Positions 35,607-46,989 are shown, counted from the first letter of the stretch. The stretch: DNA of 64,000 nt from an uncultured Thiohalocapsa sp. (GCF_913062725.1 NZ_CAJXWY010000014.1:1-64000); one strand, 5' to 3'. Made by a program: numbers and translations. Notes: generated by a model not told the origin, from the letters alone.

Positions 35607-38600
35607 TCAGCCCCGCGGCCCGGCACAGGCAATGGCATTGGGATCACGGCCGGTGCCGCTGGGGCGGAAACGCGCCGGGGCCAGGGCATCGTAGTCGGAC
35701 TCGAAGCCGGCGGCCAGGAGGGTGTCGCGCAGGGGCGATTCCAGCGCCGGCTCGCCGTCGATGTGCTGGATGAGCAGGCGCTTGCGCCCGGATGGGATAC
35801 GGTGCAGTGCGGCGGCGGCGAGCGCCAGCTCGCGGCCGCCCGCCGTCAGGCTCGCCGGGAAGCTCAGGAGTTGGCGGCCGTTGGCAGCCAGGTACAGCAC
35901 GGGCTTGCCCGCCACCAGGATGAGCCAGGCGCCGGCGCTGCGCTTGGGGCTCTGCCTGGCGACACCGTTGCCTCGGGTCTGGGGTTGCTCGGGCGTGCCG
36001 GCGGCACTCGCCGGCCAGTCCAGTAACGTCCCATAAGGATTGGCGGGATCGGCGGCGGCGAGGATGCGCACGTCGTCCTCGGTGTAGCCGTCCATGGGCT
36101 GCTCGTCCTCGCGGGCCGCGCGCAGGCGCTCCACGGCGCCGGGCAGTGCGAACTGGGCGCCGGATAAGCCCTCGACGAAATGGCCGCGGCGCACCTGGCC
36201 ACCTTCCTCCAATTCTTTCAGCATCTTGTAGAGCGGGCCGAAGCCGCCCGGGATACCCTCGGCGGCGACGGCCTCGCGGCTGACCACGCCATAGCGCTCC
36301 AGCAGCAGACGGGCGCTGAACAACACCCGCTCGGTGTCGGTGATGTCGTCATCGGCGCCGAGGTCCGCCACCAGCGACCAGCGCCCGCCCGCGAGGCCGC
36401 CCGCCATACCAACACCACCGCCGCGGCCGAAGCCGCCGCGCAGCCCGGCGGAGGCATGGGCGCGGGCGGTGTGTCGGCCGCCCCGCCCCGGGCCCGTCCG
36501 CCCACCGAGCCGGCCCCCTGCGCCGGCGCCCTTGCCCTTGCCGGCGGCTAGCGCCCGCAACGGCGCGAAGGTGTCGTTGGTGACCAGTCCGTCCCACACC
36601 AGGTCCCAAAGCGCGGCGTCGAAGGCATCCCGGCCGGCGGCGGCGGCGCCGGCGCGCGCGAGCAGCGGCTCGGCGGCCGCCTGCAGATCCATGAAGAAGC
36701 ACGCTCCCCGACGCCGCAGCTGCACGAGCAGTGCCTCACGCAACGCCCCGCCCAGGTCATCTGCAACCGTCCCGGGGCCGCCGTCGGCGCCAGCCGGACC
36801 TGCGTCGTCAGCAGACGCTGAACCCGCGGCCCCAGACCCCGGATCGGTGCCCCTCGCCGGTCCCAGTCCCAGGTTCTCGCGCCGATACACGGCGATCTTC
36901 CCGTCCTTCGGTCCGGCGGCCCCGCGTCCGACCCAGACGATCTGCCCGGTGGCGGCCAGCATGTCGAGGTCGTCGGAGCGGTAGCCTTGCACGCGCGCCG
37001 GTAGCAGCACCCGGTCCAGCTGGGTCCAGGTCACGGCGAGACCTTCCAGCTGCAGCAGGGCCTCCAGCAGCTGCTCGCGGCCGTCGCGGCCCTGACGGCC
37101 GCCGGCGGCGCCAAGGCCGTGCCAATCCGGCAGGAAGCGGCCGAGGGTGGCGCCGTCCACCGGCGCCACCTCGTCCCGGGCGCGGGCCAGGGTCCGCCGG
37201 CGCAGCCGGCGCATGACCTCCGCATCGCACCATTCGGGCTCGCTGCGCTCGGTGAGCACGAGGGGGCGCATCTCGCCGTGCACCAGCTCGCCGCGGCTTT
37301 CCAGCAGCTTCAGCACCGGCGTCAGCTGCGCCGCCGGCAGCCCCAGGCGGCGGGCGAGCTGCTGCACCGGGAAGGGTCCGTGGGTGCGGGCGTAGCGGCG
37401 AATCAGCTGCTCCAGCGGCGCCTCGGTGGGGGCGATGAAGGTCTCCGGCAGCCCCGGCGGCGGCACGCTGCCCAGGGCGTCGCGGTACAGCCCCGCGTCC
37501 TCCGCCGCGATCCAGCGCTGCTCGCCGGCGACGGCAATCCGCACCGCCCGGCGCTGACGGCCCAGCTCCACCAGCCAGGCTTGCGCCAGCCGGTCTGCCT
37601 CCAGTCCAGCACCGTCCAGCTCACCGGCAGCCTCGCCGGCCCGATCAGCCGGCGCCCCAAACCCGAGCCCAGGCGCGGCATCGGGCCACGGATCGCCGCC
37701 ATCGCCGGACCCGTCATCCGGCTCCGCATCCCCGGCGCCGTTACCCTGTGTGCTGCCCGCCGCACAGCGCAGGGCGATCTCCGCCTGCGTCAGATCCCCC
37801 AACCGCCGCAGCAGATCGTGCACCTCGTTCGCATCCCGCGCCCGCCGCTCCGGCGTCAGGTGCGCCAGCTCCGCCTCCACCTCTTCCAGCACCCGCGGGT
37901 CCAGCAGCTCGCGCAGCTCCGCCTGCCCCAGCAGCTCCGCCAGCAGGCCGCGGTCCAGGGTCAGCGCCTGGGCACGGCGCTCGGCGATGGGGGCGTCCTG
38001 CTCGTAGATGTAGGCGGCCACATAGGCGAACACCAGTGAGCGGGCGAAGGGCGAGGCGCTGGGTGTTTCCACCTCATGCACCCGCACCGCGCGGGACTGC
38101 ACCGCCCGCAGCAACTCTTTGAGCCCGGCCAGGTCGAACTGATCGCTCAGCGCCTGGCGGTAGGTCTCGAGCACCACCGGAAAGCCCGGAAAGCGGCGCA
38201 CCACCGCCAGCAGGCTCGAGGCTTTCAGGCGCTGCGCCCACAGCGGCTGGCGGCCCTTGGCGGAGCGCCTGGGCAGCAGCAGCGCGCGTCCGGCGTTCTC
38301 GCGGAACAGGCTGGCGAACAGCGCGGTGTCGGCCAGCTGCTCGGTGATGCGGTCTTCGATCTCGTCCGGGGGCGGCAGCAGCGCCATCAGGTCCGGCAGC
38401 TCGTCGCCGTCGGCCATGCGCAGGACGATGCCGTCGTCGGTGTACATCACCTGGATCTCGAAGCCCTCGCGGCGCTCCAGCTGCCATTGCAGGGCCATGG
38501 CCCAGGGGGCGTGGATGCGGGCGCCGAACGGGGTCAGGATGCAGATGCGCCAGTCGCCCAGCTCGTCCCGGAAGCGCTCGATGACGACGGTGTGCTCGTC

Positions 38601-40826
38601 CGGCACCTTGCCCGTGGCCGCGCGCTGCTCGTGGATGTAGGCGGCCAGGTTGGCGGCGGCGAAGTCGTCCAGCGGCGCCTGGCGCCTGATCCAGTCGATG
38701 GCGTCTTGCGGATCGCGCCGGGCCACCTCGCGGCAGAAGGCGCCGACGGCGCGGCCCAGCGCCACCGGCCGGCCGGGGCCGTCGCCGCGCCAGAAGGGCA
38801 GCTTGCCGGGCTCCCCCGGCGCCGGCGAGACGACCACCCGGTCGCGGGTGATCTCCTGCACGCGCCAGGTGGAGGCGCCCAGCAGGATGCACTCACCGGC
38901 GCGGGTCTCGAACACCATCTCCTCGTCCAGCTCGCCGATGCGCGGGCCGTCGGCGCCCAGATGCACGGCGTAGTTGCCGCGGTCGGGGATGGTGCCGGCG
39001 TTGAGCCGGGTGATCATCGCCGCGCCCTTGCGCGGGCTCAGCACATCGTTGGCCCGATCCCAGGCGAGCAGCGGCTTGAGATCGGCGAAATCGCTGGACG
39101 GAAAGCGCCCCGAGAGCATGTCCAGCACCGACGTGAGCGCGGCACGGCTCAAGCTCAGGTAGGGCCCGGCGCGGTTCACCAGGCGTTGGATCTCGTCCAC
39201 CGTGCGCTCGCCGGCCACACAATGGGCGGCGATCTGCTGCGCCAGCACATCCAGCGCGTTGGCGGGCATGCGAAAGGGCTCCAGCTCGCCCTTGAGCATG
39301 CGACCGGCGATGACGGCGCACTCCAGCAGATCGCCGCGGAACTTCGGAAAGATCCGCCCGCTGCTCACCTCGCCGACACCATGGCCGGCGCGGCCCACCC
39401 GCTGCAGCCCGCGGGCCACGGAGCCCGGTGACTCCACCAGCAACACCTGATCGACGCCGCCCATGTCGATGCCCATCTCCAGTGAGCTGGTGGCGACGAT
39501 GGCCTTGAGCGTGCCGGCCTTCAGGCCGTCCTCGATCTGCGCCCGCTGCTCATGGCTGACGCTGCCGTGGTGGGCGCGCACCAGCTCGGCGGTGTCCAGC
39601 CCGGGGCCCGCAGCCGCTGCAGGGTCGCCGCCGGCGCCTGCGGCATCGTTGCCGGAGGCGACCGACGCGTCCAGATCCGCCAGTTCCTCGGCGCCCGCCA
39701 GCATGGGGTCGATACCATCAGCGCCGCCGGTGCCCTCGTCTGCTCCGTCGCCCGCCCAAGCATCTGCCCCCGCCTCAACCTGGCCACCATCCGCCGCGCC
39801 GGTGAGGCGCTCCAGATGGGTCTCGTTCAGGCGCCGGCACAGCCGCTCCGCCAAGCCCCGGCTGTTGACGAAGACGATGGTGGAGCGGTGCGCCAGGATC
39901 GCGTCCAGCAGCGCCGGGTAGATGGCCGACCACATGCCCTTCTCCGCCGGCGGGCGCGCCACCTCCCGGGCATAGAGCTCGCCGAGGATCGGGCCGCCGG
40001 GGGCATCCAGGCCGGGCGCCTCGGGCGGATGCTCCATGTCCGGCACCGGCACACTGATGCTGAGGTCCAGCCGCGGTGGCGCGGCGGCGTCGACGATCTC
40101 CACCGGCCGCTCGCCGCCGAGCCAACGCGCCGCCTCCGTCAGCGGCTCCACGGTGGCGGACAAGCCGATGCGCTGCGGGTCCGCCCCGCCCGCCGCTTCC
40201 ACCAGCGCCGTCAGCCGCTCCAGCGACAGCGCCAGGTGCGCGCCGCGCTTGCTGGACGCCAGCACATGCACCTCATCCACGATCACCGTCTGCACCTGCG
40301 CCAGATGCGCCGCCGCCCGCGAGCCCAGCAGCAGGTACAGCGACTCCGGCGTGGTCACCAGCATCTCCGCCGGATCCTTCAACTGCTGCGCCCGCTCCCG
40401 CTGGGAGGTGTCACCGGTGCGGATCGCCATCCGCGGCATCGGGCGCTCTTGCCCCAGCGCCGCCGCGGCGGCGCCGATGCCCGCCAGCGGCGCCCGCAGA
40501 TTCCGCTCGATGTCGTAGACCAGCGCCTTCAGCGGCGAGATGTAGAGCACCCGAGTGCCCGCCGGACGCGCCTCCTCTCGGTCACCGATACCGGCCTCCG
40601 ATGCCGCGGCCGCCAGGCCCTTGGGCCCGGCCCCCGGAGCATCTCCGCCCATCAACCGGTCGATGGACCACAGGAATGCGGCCAGCGTCTTACCGCTGCC
40701 GGTGGGCGCCGTGATCAGCACATGCCGGCCGGCGGCGATCACCGGCCAGCCGGCGGCCTGGGCGTCGGTGGGGCCGGCGAAGTTCTGGCGGAACCAGCGG
40801 CGGGTGGCGGGGCTGAAGATATCCAT
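35607..40826 (-). CDS. Lhr-type ATP-dependent helicase, unusually long
   Basis: The 1739-residue superfamily 2 helicase starts at ATG 40826. RecA1 has Walker A APTGSGKT (40-47), motif II DEVH (184-187) and motif III GLSATV (221-226). RecA2 has QRVGRAGH (475-482). The winged-helix, Lhr-core beta-bundle and long Lhr C-terminal regions follow. Long Lhr proteins are usually 1400-1550 residues. The excess comes from Gly/Ala/Asp-rich low-complexity inserts, for example about 343-412 inside RecA2 and three more in the C-terminal half. Lhr acts in DNA repair. The frame continues 48 codons upstream without homology-like sequence. Confidence 0.93.
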   Translation of the reverse strand: MDIFSPATRRWFRQNFAGPTDAQAAGWPVIAAGRHVLITAPTGSGKTLAAFLWSIDRLMGGDAPGAGPKGLAAAASEAGIGDREEARPAGTRVLYISPLKALVYDIERNLRAPLAGIGAAAAALGQERPMPRMAIRTGDTSQRERAQQLKDPAEMLVTTPESLYLLLGSRAAAHLAQVQTVIVDEVHVLASSKRGAHLALSLERLTALVEAAGGADPQRIGLSATVEPLTEAARWLGGERPVEIVDAAAPPRLDLSISVPVPDMEHPPEAPGLDAPGGPILGELYAREVARPPAEKGMWSAIYPALLDAILAHRSTIVFVNSRGLAERLCRRLNETHLERLTGAADGGQVEAGADAWAGDGADEGTGGADGIDPMLAGAEELADLDASVASGNDAAGAGGDPAAAAGPGLDTAELVRAHHGSVSHEQRAQIEDGLKAGTLKAIVATSSLEMGIDMGGVDQVLLVESPGSVARGLQRVGRAGHGVGEVSSGRIFPKFRGDLLECAVIAGRMLKGELEPFRMPANALDVLAQQIAAHCVAGERTVDEIQRLVNRAGPYLSLSRAALTSVLDMLSGRFPSSDFADLKPLLAWDRANDVLSPRKGAAMITRLNAGTIPDRGNYAVHLGADGPRIGELDEEMVFETRAGECILLGASTWRVQEITRDRVVVSPAPGEPGKLPFWRGDGPGRPVALGRAVGAFCREVARRDPQDAIDWIRRQAPLDDFAAANLAAYIHEQRAATGKVPDEHTVVIERFRDELGDWRICILTPFGARIHAPWAMALQWQLERREGFEIQVMYTDDGIVLRMADGDELPDLMALLPPPDEIEDRITEQLADTALFASLFRENAGRALLLPRRSAKGRQPLWAQRLKASSLLAVVRRFPGFPVVLETYRQALSDQFDLAGLKELLRAVQSRAVRVHEVETPSASPFARSLVFAYVAAYIYEQDAPIAERRAQALTLDRGLLAELLGQAELRELLDPRVLEEVEAELAHLTPERRARDANEVHDLLRRLGDLTQAEIALRCAAGSTQGNGAGDAEPDDGSGDGGDPWPDAAPGLGFGAPADRAGEAAGELDGAGLEADRLAQAWLVELGRQRRAVRIAVAGEQRWIAAEDAGLYRDALGSVPPPGLPETFIAPTEAPLEQLIRRYARTHGPFPVQQLARRLGLPAAQLTPVLKLLESRGELVHGEMRPLVLTERSEPEWCDAEVMRRLRRRTLARARDEVAPVDGATLGRFLPDWHGLGAAGGRQGRDGREQLLEALLQLEGLAVTWTQLDRVLLPARVQGYRSDDLDMLAATGQIVWVGRGAAGPKDGKIAVYRRENLGLGPARGTDPGSGAAGSASADDAGPAGADGGPGTVADDLGGALREALLVQLRRRGACFFMDLQAAAEPLLARAGAAAAGRDAFDAALWDLVWDGLVTNDTFAPLRALAAGKGKGAGAGGRLGGRTGPGRGGRHTARAHASAGLRGGFGRGGGVGMAGGLAGGRWSLVADLGADDDITDTERVLFSARLLLERYGVVSREAVAAEGIPGGFGPLYKMLKELEEGGQVRRGHFVEGLSGAQFALPGAVERLRAAREDEQPMDGYTEDDVRILAAADPANPYGTLLDWPASAAGTPEQPQTRGNGVARQSPKRSAGAWLILVAGKPVLYLAANGRQLLSFPASLTAGGRELALAAAALHRIPSGRKRLLIQHIDGEPALESPLRDTLLAAGFESDYDALAPARFRPSGTGRDPNAIACAGPRG

Positions 40827-41066
40827 TCCGGCGCAGATGGGGGCTCGCGGCGGCGAGTCCGACGCCGGGCGCGTGTCCCATCGCCGCCGGCGCGCTTCAG
40901 GCCTCTGGAGATGATCCGGTGCTTTGGCAGCCACGGTGCCTTTGCTCAATACCCTGTCGCCATGAGCCACCCACTCAGCAAGCCGCCATCGGCCTCCAAA
41001 GCTTCCGTTGGCACGGCCTTAGCGCACACCTCCGGTTCCCAGCGCCGGACGTGATTGATCCGGCGC

Positions 41067-42605
41067 TCACCCGGCGGGCGGATAAGTGAGCTCTCCGCCC
41101 GGCCCCAGCGGCCAGCCGACGATGATCCAAACCCCGAGCAGCGCGGCCCATACCGGCGCGAACACCAGGGTATAGGGCAGCATCAGCGCCAGCAGGGTGC
41201 CGAGTCCGGCGTCCGGGCGGTAGCGGCGGATGAAAGCAAGAATGATGACCAGATAGGGATTGAAGGGCGTGATGCCATTGGTCACCGAATCGCCGACGCG
41301 ATAGGCGGCCTGGGTCAGCTCGGGGCTGACGCCGGCCTGCATGAGCATCGGCACGAAGACCGGCGCGAAGAACGCGTACTTGGCGCTCGCCGAGCCGATG
41401 AGCAGGTTGCCGGCCATCACCACCACCATGAAGCCCAGCATCAGCGCCGCCGGCGCCAGCGCCAGCTCGGCGAGCCAGCCACCGCCCACCACCGCCAGCA
41501 TCTCGCCGAGTCGGGAATGGCCGAAGCAGGCGATGAACTGTGCCGCGAAAAAGGCCAGCACCAGGTAGGGGCCCATGGTGCGCATGGTCTCGCCCATCAT
41601 GTCCACGGCGTCGCGGTCGCGCCGGATGCTGCCGGCGCCGATGCCGTAGGCGAGCCCCGTGCCCAGAAAGACCACCAGCAGGATGGGCACCAGCGCCTCC
41701 ATCCAGCGCGGGAACCGGGCGCCCTCGCCGGCCAGGGGTGCGCCGGGGATGAGCACGGCGGCGAGCAACAGGGCCAGCAGTGCCAGGAACGTCCAGCCGG
41801 CGAAGCGCAGCCCCCGATCTTCGTCATGCGCGCCGGCAACGCCTGACACCAGCGCCGATGCGCCGCCGCCGGCCCGCTCGGCCGCGGTTGGCCGGGGCAG
41901 CCGCGGCTCCACGAAGCGCCAGGTCACGAAAGCCCCCGCGGCCGTCAGCAGGAAGGTCGAGGCGATCATGAACCACCAGTTTGCACTGATGGCCACTGCG
42001 TAGCGCGGGTCCAGCAGCTGCGCGGCGGCGGTGGAGAGCCCCGCCAGCAACGGGTCCAGGCCGGTGATGAACAGGTTTGCCGAGAAGCCGCAGGTGACGC
42101 CGGCGGTGACCGCCGCAATGCCCGCCAGCGGCGAGCGCCCGGCGGCCAGAAAGAGCGCCCCGGCCAGCGGCGGCAGCACCACGTAGCCCGCGTCCAGCGC
42201 CAGCGATGACAGCACGCCGACGAAAACCGTCATGGGCACCAACAGCGGCCCGGGGGCGGCCGCCAGCAGCCGGCGCAGCAGCACCGGCAGCAAGCCCGCA
42301 CGCTCGGCGACGCCGATGCCGAGCAGCCCCACCAGCACGAGGCCCAGCGGCGGGAATTCGACGAAATTGTCTACCAGGCTGGAGAACAGCCACCAGAGGC
42401 CGTCGGCGTCCAGCAGACTGACGGGCCGGATGGGCTCGGTGACCAGCTGGCCGTCACGCTGCAGCGTGCGGGAGACCTCCCAGCCGAGCCAGACCGCCAG
42501 CTGCGAGAGCAACATCACCAGCAAGGTGCCGAGCGCGAACAGCGTGGAGGGGTCGGGCAGCCGGTTACCGACCCGCTCCACGGTGTTGAGCCAGCCGCCG
42601 GTCAT
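41067..42605 (-). CDS. AbgT-family transporter
   Basis: The 512-residue membrane protein has about 12 hydrophobic helices. Family-typical segments include ERVGNRLPDPSTLFA at the N terminus, ERAGLLPVLLRRLL, the hairpin LDAGYVVLPPLAGALF, and SVTNGITPFNPYLVIILAF near the C terminus. AbgT proteins import p-aminobenzoyl-glutamate or export antimetabolites using the proton or sodium gradient; the substrate here is open. The ATG overlaps the stop of the upstream 77-residue gene by four bases, so translation is coupled. Confidence 0.93.
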   Translation of the reverse strand: MTGGWLNTVERVGNRLPDPSTLFALGTLLVMLLSQLAVWLGWEVSRTLQRDGQLVTEPIRPVSLLDADGLWWLFSSLVDNFVEFPPLGLVLVGLLGIGVAERAGLLPVLLRRLLAAAPGPLLVPMTVFVGVLSSLALDAGYVVLPPLAGALFLAAGRSPLAGIAAVTAGVTCGFSANLFITGLDPLLAGLSTAAAQLLDPRYAVAISANWWFMIASTFLLTAAGAFVTWRFVEPRLPRPTAAERAGGGASALVSGVAGAHDEDRGLRFAGWTFLALLALLLAAVLIPGAPLAGEGARFPRWMEALVPILLVVFLGTGLAYGIGAGSIRRDRDAVDMMGETMRTMGPYLVLAFFAAQFIACFGHSRLGEMLAVVGGGWLAELALAPAALMLGFMVVVMAGNLLIGSASAKYAFFAPVFVPMLMQAGVSPELTQAAYRVGDSVTNGITPFNPYLVIILAFIRRYRPDAGLGTLLALMLPYTLVFAPVWAALLGVWIIVGWPLGPGGELTYPPAG

Positions 42606-42835
42606 GGCTCACCACCGGCGCCACCGTCGGCCGGACCATCGCTTTGGCGGCCGAGCGTCATTTTGTGGCGCTCGATGTGCCGCGAGCCGAAGAAGTCCCG
42701 CATCGCCAGCGCCGCGACGCGGATACGCGCCTCCTGGTGCGGATAGGCCGCCAGTTGCTCCGCCACCCAGTCGTCCAACGCCTGCTCCAGCGTGGCACCG
42801 GTAAACACGAAAACCCTGTCTGCAAACGCCGTCAT
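42602..42835 (-). CDS. 77-residue protein coupled to the AbgT carrier
   Basis: The product is small and soluble: MTAFADRVFVFTGATLEQ... followed by a charged middle (YPHQEARIRVAALAMRDFFGS) and a Gly/Asp-rich tail. No family is recognised. The stop overlaps the AbgT start (ATGA at 42602-42605), and the gene lies 80 bases after the sigma-54 regulator on the same strand. It may be an accessory or regulatory peptide of the carrier. ATG 42835 is chosen; 22 more codons are open upstream. Confidence 0.7.
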   Translation of the reverse strand: MTAFADRVFVFTGATLEQALDDWVAEQLAAYPHQEARIRVAALAMRDFFGSRHIERHKMTLGRQSDGPADGGAGGEP

Positions 42836-42914
42836 GGTCTCTCGAGCGCGTTCTGTGGTTGTTGCCCTGTCTGGCGCAGCGGCCGGCGCTTGGGGATGCA
42901 AGCAGCCGCGGCGC

Positions 42915-44903
<1,989 letters not shown>

Positions 44904-44910
44904 GGCTTAC

Positions 44911-44960
44911 GCATTTTCGTGGTACCGCGACGCAATTTCGTGGTCTACGAGATTTCGTAG
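44911..44960. promoter_or_regulatory. Cluster of three ATTTCGT-type repeats (candidate activator-binding sites)
   Basis: Three related 12-mers occur at 44911 (GCATTTTCGTGG), 44932 (GCAATTTCGTGG) and 44949 (GAGATTTCGTAG). The third is part of a perfect palindrome, CTACGA-GATT-TCGTAG (44945-44960). The first lies only eight bases before the activator start codon. The set looks like the binding array of a Fis-type activator. It lies about 270-320 bases upstream of the predicted importer transcription start, which would need DNA looping, and it could also give autoregulation. Confidence 0.55.
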
Positions 44961-45201
44961 CAATAAACGCTCGCTCCCAGGGCGGTCGACCGCCTGCAGC
45001 AATGGCCGCATCGCGGCGTCCCCGCGATTGCTCACGGGTGGCGACGCCACAGACGGCAGCCGATACGGCGCTACCCGGGTGATGTGACCGGATCCTCCCA
45101 TTATCAGACGCTTAGGCCGATACCTCAGTCAATGGCGACATGCCCTGCCAGACCAGTCAAAGCGGACCGGTTGGGCCTCACCGGGACATTTGCCATTCAT
45201 C

Positions 45202-45217
45202 TGGCATGCCACGTGCT
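45202..45217 (+). promoter_or_regulatory. Sigma-54 (-24/-12) promoter of the ABC importer
   Basis: The sequence TGGCATGCCACGTGCT matches the sigma-54 consensus TGGCAC-N5-TTGCW at all invariant positions: GG at -24 and GC at -12 with correct 10-base separation. It differs only at the sixth and twelfth bases. The expected transcription start is near 45228. It faces the importer and sits in the intergenic region shared with a GAFTGA-type activator gene. Confidence 0.7.
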
Positions 45218-45489
45218 TCACCAACCAGGAAGGCCCGGCGAGGCGGCCGTTTTTGCAGATGTCCTGCTCATCGCCCCGCACGGGCAGCGCTCAAGGCGCG
45301 GCGGGCATGCACCCTCAGATGGCAGGCCGGCACGCCGTGCACGACACTCAGCAGCCCGTCGACAACCGCTGCGCCAATCGCAACGCCTGCGCCCGATGCA
45401 ACCGCTGCGCCGAGCACACCCGTTTCGCCAGCCGGGGCGTCGCAGGCGCGGCCGTCAACCCTCAGCACATCGTCACGAAGGGGAAATCG

Positions 45490-46989
45490 ATGTCATACCG
45501 AAGTTTGGGCAATCCCTACGACGCCAACGCCGATCTCCAGCACGGACCGGCCTGCAATTGCCCCATTTGTGTGTTCAAGCGCGAACAGGACGTCAGCGTC
45601 TACGAGTGCTCCGAGTCCGAGATGACTGAGCGCTTGGAACGGGCAGTGTTCGAGGACGCCGCGACGGACAGCCAAGCCGGTTCGTCCGCCCTCGCCGCCG
45701 CCGGCGCCACCCGTCGCGAGACCTTCGACGCCCCCGACGACATGATGGACCGGGCCATCGAGAGCGCCATCGTGCGTGGTGTCTTTGGTCACAACGATCT
45801 CAGCCGCCGTCAGTTCCTGGGCCTGGTGGGCGGCGGCACCCTCGCCAGCATTTTAGGCACCATGCTGCCCATGGAGAAGATCAAGGCCGCCGCCAAGGAG
45901 GAGATGGGGCAGCTCGAGAAGTCCAAGCTCAAAGTCGGCTTCGTGCCCATCACCTGTGCCACACCCATCATCATGGCGCACCCGCTCGGCTTCTACGAGA
46001 AGTATGGGCTGGACGTGGACGTCATCAAAACCGCCGGCTGGGCCGTCGCCCGCGACAAATCCCTGTCCGGCGAATACGACGCCTCGCACATGCTCACGCC
46101 CATGCCCCTGGCGATGACCATGGGCGCCGGCTCCACAGCCGTGCCCTACCGCATGCCGGCCGTGGAGAACATCAACGGCCAGGCCATCGTGCTGCACAAC
46201 GACCACAAGGACAAGCGCGATCCGAAGGACTGGAAGGGCTTCAAGTTCGGCGTGCCCTTCGACTACAGCATGCACAACTTCCTGTTGCGCTACTACGTCG
46301 CCGAGCACGGCCTGGACCCGGATCAGGACATCCAGATCCGTGTGGTGCCGCCACCGGAGATGGTCGCCAACCTGCGTGCCGGTAACCTCGACGGCTTCTT
46401 GTCGCCGGACCCCTTCAACCAGCGCGCCGTTTGGGAGAAGGTGGGCTTCATCCACATCCTGACCAAGGATATCTGGCCGGGCCATCCCTGCTGCGCCTTC
46501 GCCTGCTCGGACGAGTTCGCCGAGACCATGCCCAACACCTACTCGGCGCTGCTCAAGTCCATCATCGATGCGACCCACTACTCGCAGAAACCTGAGAACC
46601 GCAAAGAGATCTCGGCGGCCATCGCGCCGAAGAACTATCTCAACCAGCCGGTGCCCGTCATCGAGCAGGTGCTCACCGGGCGCTTCGCCGATGGTCTTGG
46701 CAACATTCAGGATGTGCCCGACCGCATCGACTTCGATCCCTTCCCCTGGCATTCCATGGCGGTCTGGATCCTCACGCAGATGAAGCGCTGGGGCTACGTC
46801 GAAGGCGACATCGACTACAAGGCGATCGCCGAGCAGGTGTACCTGGCCTCGGATGCGGCGAAATACATGAAGGAACTCGGCTACGAGCCGCCGGACAAGA
46901 CCTACGAGACCTACACCATCATGGGCAAGGAGTTCGATTGGACCAAGCCCGATGCGTACGTCGAGAGCTTCGCGATCAAGCGAGGCTAA
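45490..46989 (+). CDS. NrtA/CmpA-like ABC substrate-binding protein with Cys-containing N-terminal extension
   Basis: The 499-residue protein contains a NitT/TauT-type binding fold (about 145-495) closest in pattern to NrtA/CmpA: KVGFVPITCATPIIMA, VPPPEMVANLRAGNLDGFLSPDP, DIWPGHP and the C-terminal YVESFAIKRG. Nitrate, bicarbonate, cyanate or a similar small anion is therefore a likely ligand. A twin-arginine motif SRRQFLG (105-111) plus hydrophobic stretch precedes the fold. Unusually, about 100 residues come before it, including C22-N-C24-P-I-C27 and C40. The start is supported by AAGGGG upstream. It is first in a plus-strand run with permease and ATPase genes. Confidence 0.9.
   Translation: MSYRSLGNPYDANADLQHGPACNCPICVFKREQDVSVYECSESEMTERLERAVFEDAATDSQAGSSALAAAGATRRETFDAPDDMMDRAIESAIVRGVFGHNDLSRRQFLGLVGGGTLASILGTMLPMEKIKAAAKEEMGQLEKSKLKVGFVPITCATPIIMAHPLGFYEKYGLDVDVIKTAGWAVARDKSLSGEYDASHMLTPMPLAMTMGAGSTAVPYRMPAVENINGQAIVLHNDHKDKRDPKDWKGFKFGVPFDYSMHNFLLRYYVAEHGLDPDQDIQIRVVPPPEMVANLRAGNLDGFLSPDPFNQRAVWEKVGFIHILTKDIWPGHPCCAFACSDEFAETMPNTYSALLKSIIDATHYSQKPENRKEISAAIAPKNYLNQPVPVIEQVLTGRFADGLGNIQDVPDRIDFDPFPWHSMAVWILTQMKRWGYVEGDIDYKAIAEQVYLASDAAKYMKELGYEPPDKTYETYTIMGKEFDWTKPDAYVESFAIKRG

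Larger units (their letters stand above)
44904..45489. promoter_or_regulatory. 586-bp divergent control region between the sigma-54 activator and the ABC importer
   Basis: The region holds a repeat cluster next to the activator start (44911-44960), a -24/-12 promoter (45202-45217) and an untranslated leader of about 260 bases before the importer. The importer frame stays open through the leader and includes a Cys-rich stretch, but the purine-rich AAGGGG at 45477-45483 marks ATG 45490 as the start. No other gene is seen. Confidence 0.7.

Noticed and set aside
45307-45489. Upstream start for the binding protein that would include a CANRNACARCNRC stretch
   Set aside because: ATG 45490 has a good ribosome site (AAGGGG), and the sigma-54 transcript would start near 45228. 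The Cys-rich part is more likely leader, although translation was not excluded.
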